Both the position numbers and the translations under genes were made by a program. From the NCBI GenBank assembly GCA_032718475.1, contig JAUCBJ010007989.1:1-41870 (forward strand): DNA of 41,870 nt. The letters run 5' to 3'. Under the pieces are notes generated by a model. That model saw nothing but the letters and a program-made list of their open reading frames with translations. It was not told the origin of the DNA and made no database searches. This document shows, piece by piece, positions 38,620 to 41,870 of this stretch; positions within the stretch are counted from its first letter, which is position 1; every line of letters starts with the position of its first letter. Source of the DNA: Nemertoderma westbladi (Eukaryota; Xenacoelomorpha; Nemertodermatida; Nemertodermatidae).

Positions 38620-39650
38620 CAAATATTCTATGCATGGTGCAAAGAATGGTACCAAGATACAGTATATGTATGGAGAGGCGGTTTTATTTCAAGGTCTTGA
38701 GCCAGCTGTGTATCTATGAAGGAAGAATTGGACTGTTCATCAAGTATGGCATATGTTCTTATTGAACCCTTAAATGTTGTCGGAGATTCCACATCAACTA
38801 AAAACACCTAGCTGCAACTTTTAAAGTTATTGCCACGAATTTGTGTGCAAGAGATATTGTACTTTTGATTCAATTCATTTGAATTTTGGGGATAATTTCT
38901 TTCAGTTGTGCGAGAAGTAGTGTTCAATTTTATGGTGTCACCCGGACATACAGTAGTAACGTGGTCAGTTGATTTACACTTCTTGCATTGACTTGTTAGT
39001 CTACATTGTGACCCTGAAGAATGTTTTCCGGTGCATTTGAAACAAAGATTTTCGCTTCTAAGGAATGCTATTTTTTCTCGATGTGCAATTGGGTTGAAAT
39101 CGTGACATTCATTGAGACTGTGTCCTGAACGACTATGAAAAATGCAATGAGTTGTATATCTTGAATTACGTTGGATTGGTTAGTGTTATGCGGTGGTTGA
39201 TAAGTATTAAAGCGTCTCGTTGGAAAATCCAATTGATTATTATTTCCATTAAAATGATGTCGAGAAACTTGAGTTGAAATATAATTTCCCTTGTTATAGG
39301 CCTAGTTGTGAAGATGGTCTAATCTGGGTTCGAGTTGGTCATATTCATCTGTAATTGGTTTGTATTTTGGGTTATATTTACTATGAGAGATACGATGTAA
39401 GAAGTCACAAAAATATGAAAATGGAGGATGTTGGTAATATTGTTCTTCATAAAGTAAACCTCGATCAATCCATTTGTTGTCTAACCAACTGGGCAGTTTT
39501 TGTCTGATCAATCTAAGACCTGTTGAAAGATTAAACTCATGGAGTTCAGGCAAGTGATCCACGTTTACGGCTAGGACACGGCAAATATCGCTGAGATCAC
39601 GAAGTCGAGATGGAGGTAACTAAACGGAGACCCAACTACTGATATTTATA
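38620..39650 (-). pseudogene. Pao-type gag end, three zinc knuckles and protease start
   Basis: The minus strand reads, in order: a DUF1759-like Gag C-terminus (DHLPELHEFN, LPSWLDNKWIDRGLLYE, PPFSYFCDFLHRIS; ORF 39562-39302), degraded linker, then three Cys/His knuckles at about 39155-38960 (CIFHSRSGHSLNEC, CFKCTGKHSSGSQC, CKKCKSTDHVTTVC). Last is the start of a Pao protease (VDVESPTTFKGSIRTYAILDEQSNSSFI), with one TAG shortly before it. The D-x-Q-S active-site word is the form seen in one group of Pao proteases. It is a different family from the other three Pao pieces in the window. Both ends are lost and it lies upstream of the protease gene promoter. Confidence 0.75.
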
Positions 39651-40499
39651 TAAAATTCACTTTGGGTTACAGCTACAAATGATACTAATATCAGTGCAAT
39701 AGGAGTAAAATAAGTTGATATTCACTACAATTGAATATTAGGCAGTTCTGCTTATATAATATTAATATATTTAATATCATTTTAGAATATTATTACTCTA
39801 AAAGACACCGACGAAATGAAAAAATTGAAAAACTTAAAAAATTGAAATTTATAAAATGGAAATATAAATGGAAAAACCGTACTCATATTTAAACATGTGT
39901 GATTCTAGAACTATTGTTAACATTGGGTTGTATATACTTAAAGGCATTTGAACGACGGGAATTACAGTAATTAAGGGGGTTGGCATAGTTAATTAATTAA
40001 TTCAATTTTCTCATTATTCCGTGTGTACAGTATTTACGGTTATTTTAAATTGCAAATTAAATTGTAATTATCCTAATTATTTATCATCTATATCCGCGAT
40101 CCGTCCGTATTACTATTACTAATACTACAGTATTACTGCTTGATTGAAGTACGCGAAAGTTAAAATATGTGCAATTTATTTCTCTTTGGCGCCAAGGCCA
40201 TTAATGCTATAATTTGGTCTGGGGCATTTTTTTAATATGTATGGCATTATTATCAATTTATTATAGGAAGGGATCTAGGGGTCTTAACCTCTCTCTATAC
40301 AGTAGGAAGGGATCTAGGAGTATTAACATTGTTATTATTATAAATAGTATTACTAATTTATTTAGTACTATTTAAGAAAAAGACACTGGTAAAATATTTT
40401 GAAAATATAATTTTTGGAATCAGGGCATTGAAGTGCCCCAAAAAATGAAATCAGTATGGACGAAAATAAAAAAAACAAAAATATGAATAAAATAGATAA
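39651..40499. other. AT-rich interval with a short repeated word
   Basis: No gene is seen. 40257-40291 (starting TTTATTATAGGAAGGG) recurs as an inverted copy at 41391-41425, and a degenerate copy (TAGGAAGGGATCTAGGAGT) follows at 40302. Confidence 0.5.
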
Positions 40500-40660
40500 T
40501 GAATGACATAATCTCGCAGTGGTTAAGCTATGCGCCTGGGCCCCCATGTCAAGATTACAAGATTTTCAAGCACATATGCCAAGCACGAGCATGGCTAAAT
40601 ACAGCGCCCATGTGAAGTTTCCCAGGCGTGTTTTTCTGTTACACCCCCCCCCCCCCCCCG
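40500..40660 (+). mobile_element. Possible tRNA-derived SINE remnant
   Basis: CTCGCAGTGGTTAAGC near 40515 resembles a Pol III A box. A weak B-box-like segment (CAAGATTACAAGA) follows about 35 bases later, then non-tRNA sequence ending in a C16 run. The B box is poor, so this is a suggestion only. Confidence 0.3.
40644..40659. repeat. Poly-C run (16 C)
   Basis: Sixteen C between a possible SINE and the LINE 3' end. Confidence 0.93.
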
Positions 40661-40699
40661 GTATATCTGTGTGAATAAATTTATTAGTACCTTTCTCCT

Positions 40700-41870
40700 T
40701 CAAATGGTAACAAAATCATTTATTGTTTTGGTTAGAAAAAGCCCTCTCTGTAACCTTAGAGGCTGTAGCTTAAGAAAACTCATTCTCTCCATGTAACTAC
40801 GGCTGCCGAGGTTACAGCGCTTAAAAAGACGCCGGGTGAAGTAACGCTGAACCCGTTCGATTAAATCAATACTACCTATAACGTAAATGGAGAGCAAACG
40901 GCAGTACAATATTCTACTGTAGTAATGGTCTGGCATATGACTTATACGCTGTAAAAATGGCTTTCAGGTTACATGTATAAAAGCACTTACACGGTAGTGA
41001 AGATCAAATTTCAAATCGTGATTCACAGTTACACCAAGATCTCTACAAAAGTCATCATTTTTTATAAGGTTACCATTAAGAAAGTATTGCACAGGTGACA
41101 CCTTTATACCAGTTGTAGATAAATGAACTACTGAAAATTTGTGTGCAGCTATCTTGACCTGCCACTCATTAGCCCAAGTCTCTAGTGATTTGAGAGCTTC
41201 TGCTAATGAATGGATGTCTGATGATTTGCTGTACAACTTGAGATCGTCAGCGAATAAATTACAACAGGTGCTGGTGCCTATAATATCAGGTAAATCATTA
41301 ACATAGAGTAAAAATAATAATGGCCCTAAAACGCTTCCTTGAATTGTACCTGATATAACTTTGCTTACGATCATTCGATTTTTATCATTCGAGGTTAAGA
41401 CCCCTAGATCCCTTCCTATAATAAACTTTGCTTATGACAGAAATAGTATTACCAACCAAGACTTGTTGGGTACGATTACGTAGAAAAGCACCAAATCCAC
41501 AATAACAAGTGACCCGAGATACCGTAGCTAGCAAGTTTAGCCAAAAGTTTCCAGTGAACGACAGAATCAAACGCCTTGGCGAAATCTATGTATATCAGGT
41601 CTATAGAGCTGCGACTGACAAGCAGCTTAAACCATTTATTATTAATGTCAAGCAATTGAGTACAAGTACTGCGGCGTTTCATAAATCCATGTTGCGACTT
41701 GCTAATAATATTATGCAACCTTAATTACAATAATACATCATTTTTGATACATAACTCCATTATTTTACATGTTACACATGTAAGCGAAATGGGGCGGTAG
41801 TTATAGGGATTAGTGTGGCTGCCTTTCTTAAAGAGGATGTTAGCAGTGAGCCATATAGAGGGTAAAGCGT
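40700..41870 (-). pseudogene. Jockey/CR1-like LINE reverse transcriptase, partial
   Basis: On the minus strand, from the window edge: NYRPISLTCVTCKIME, then SQHGFMKRRSTCTQLLD, YIDFAKAFDSVVHWKLLAKL (first catalytic Asp), SGTIQGSVLGPLLFLLYVNDLP, NLFADDLKLY (catalytic FADD), LGVTVNHDLKF, and the C-terminal IERVQRYFTRRLF...SFLKLQPLRLQRG (40936-40700). Frameshifts fall near 41480, at an insertion at 41368-41434, and near 40950. The N-terminal RT part and any endonuclease lie beyond the window. The enzyme would copy its own mRNA at a nicked target. This copy is dead. Confidence 0.87.
41368..41424. mobile_element. 57-bp insertion with 10-bp target duplication in the LINE
   Basis: ACTTTGCTTA at 41358-41367 is repeated at 41425-41434. 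Removing 67 bp (insert plus one repeat) restores the expected RT motif across the site. The insert contains a 35-bp segment that also occurs inverted at 40257-40291, so it belongs to a repeated family. Confidence 0.75.

Noticed and set aside
40500-40660. A functional tRNA gene
   Set aside because: Only an A-box-like word is present. There is no cloverleaf or good B box, so at most a SINE remnant.

Overview
This window looks like nuclear DNA from an invertebrate animal, probably marine. It is AT-rich, has a spliced gene with GT-AG introns, and is packed with decayed retroelements and foldback DNA elements. I see no bacterial operons, rRNA, tRNA or CRISPR. Frequent TACCGGTA and TAGGCCTA words would suit an echinoderm, hemichordate or similar lineage, but that is a weak guess.

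Only two host-type genes are supported. One is a short intronless RING-H2 protein on the minus strand (3900-4391). The other is a four-exon secreted chymotrypsin/elastase-like serine protease on the minus strand (35180-38334), with signal peptide, activation site, full catalytic triad and clean splice sites.

Layout: 1-3.9 kb holds minisatellites, poly-G/C runs, a dispersed CAAAACCCAGTATC repeat and three large hairpins or foldback elements. 4440-16537 is a 12.1 kb BEL/Pao-type LTR retrotransposon with ~1.2 kb LTRs. It has a 2.2 kb leader containing a 288-bp tandem duplication, then an open 1515-codon Gag-protease ORF from which reverse transcriptase, RNase H and integrase have been removed, then a 3 kb tail with broken ORFs of unknown origin in the position where an env-like gene can sit. 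16.5-20.8 kb is non-coding and contains a 1.45 kb TIR element abutting a truncated second copy. 20765-25581 is a GC-rich Ty3/gypsy element with 197-bp LTRs and many frameshifts. 25582-27211 is a Pao protease/RT fragment with an internal 567-bp tandem duplication. 27212-31133 is a minus-strand gypsy of CsRn1 type, truncated in gag. 31134-34686 is a minus-strand Pao gag full of homopolymer tracts.

35.2-38.4 kb is the protease gene, whose introns carry a LINE fragment, a foldback element and a hAT-like MITE. 38.6-39.7 kb is another minus-strand Pao gag/protease fragment. 40.7-41.87 kb is a LINE reverse transcriptase running off the window edge, interrupted by a 57-bp insertion with a 10-bp target duplication.

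The best candidates for something undescribed are the 12.1 kb deleted BEL element, which keeps a long open Gag-protease frame; the 123-nt core in its leader, identical between two otherwise diverged copies; and its unidentified 3' ORF remnants. All calls are by eye, with no database search.
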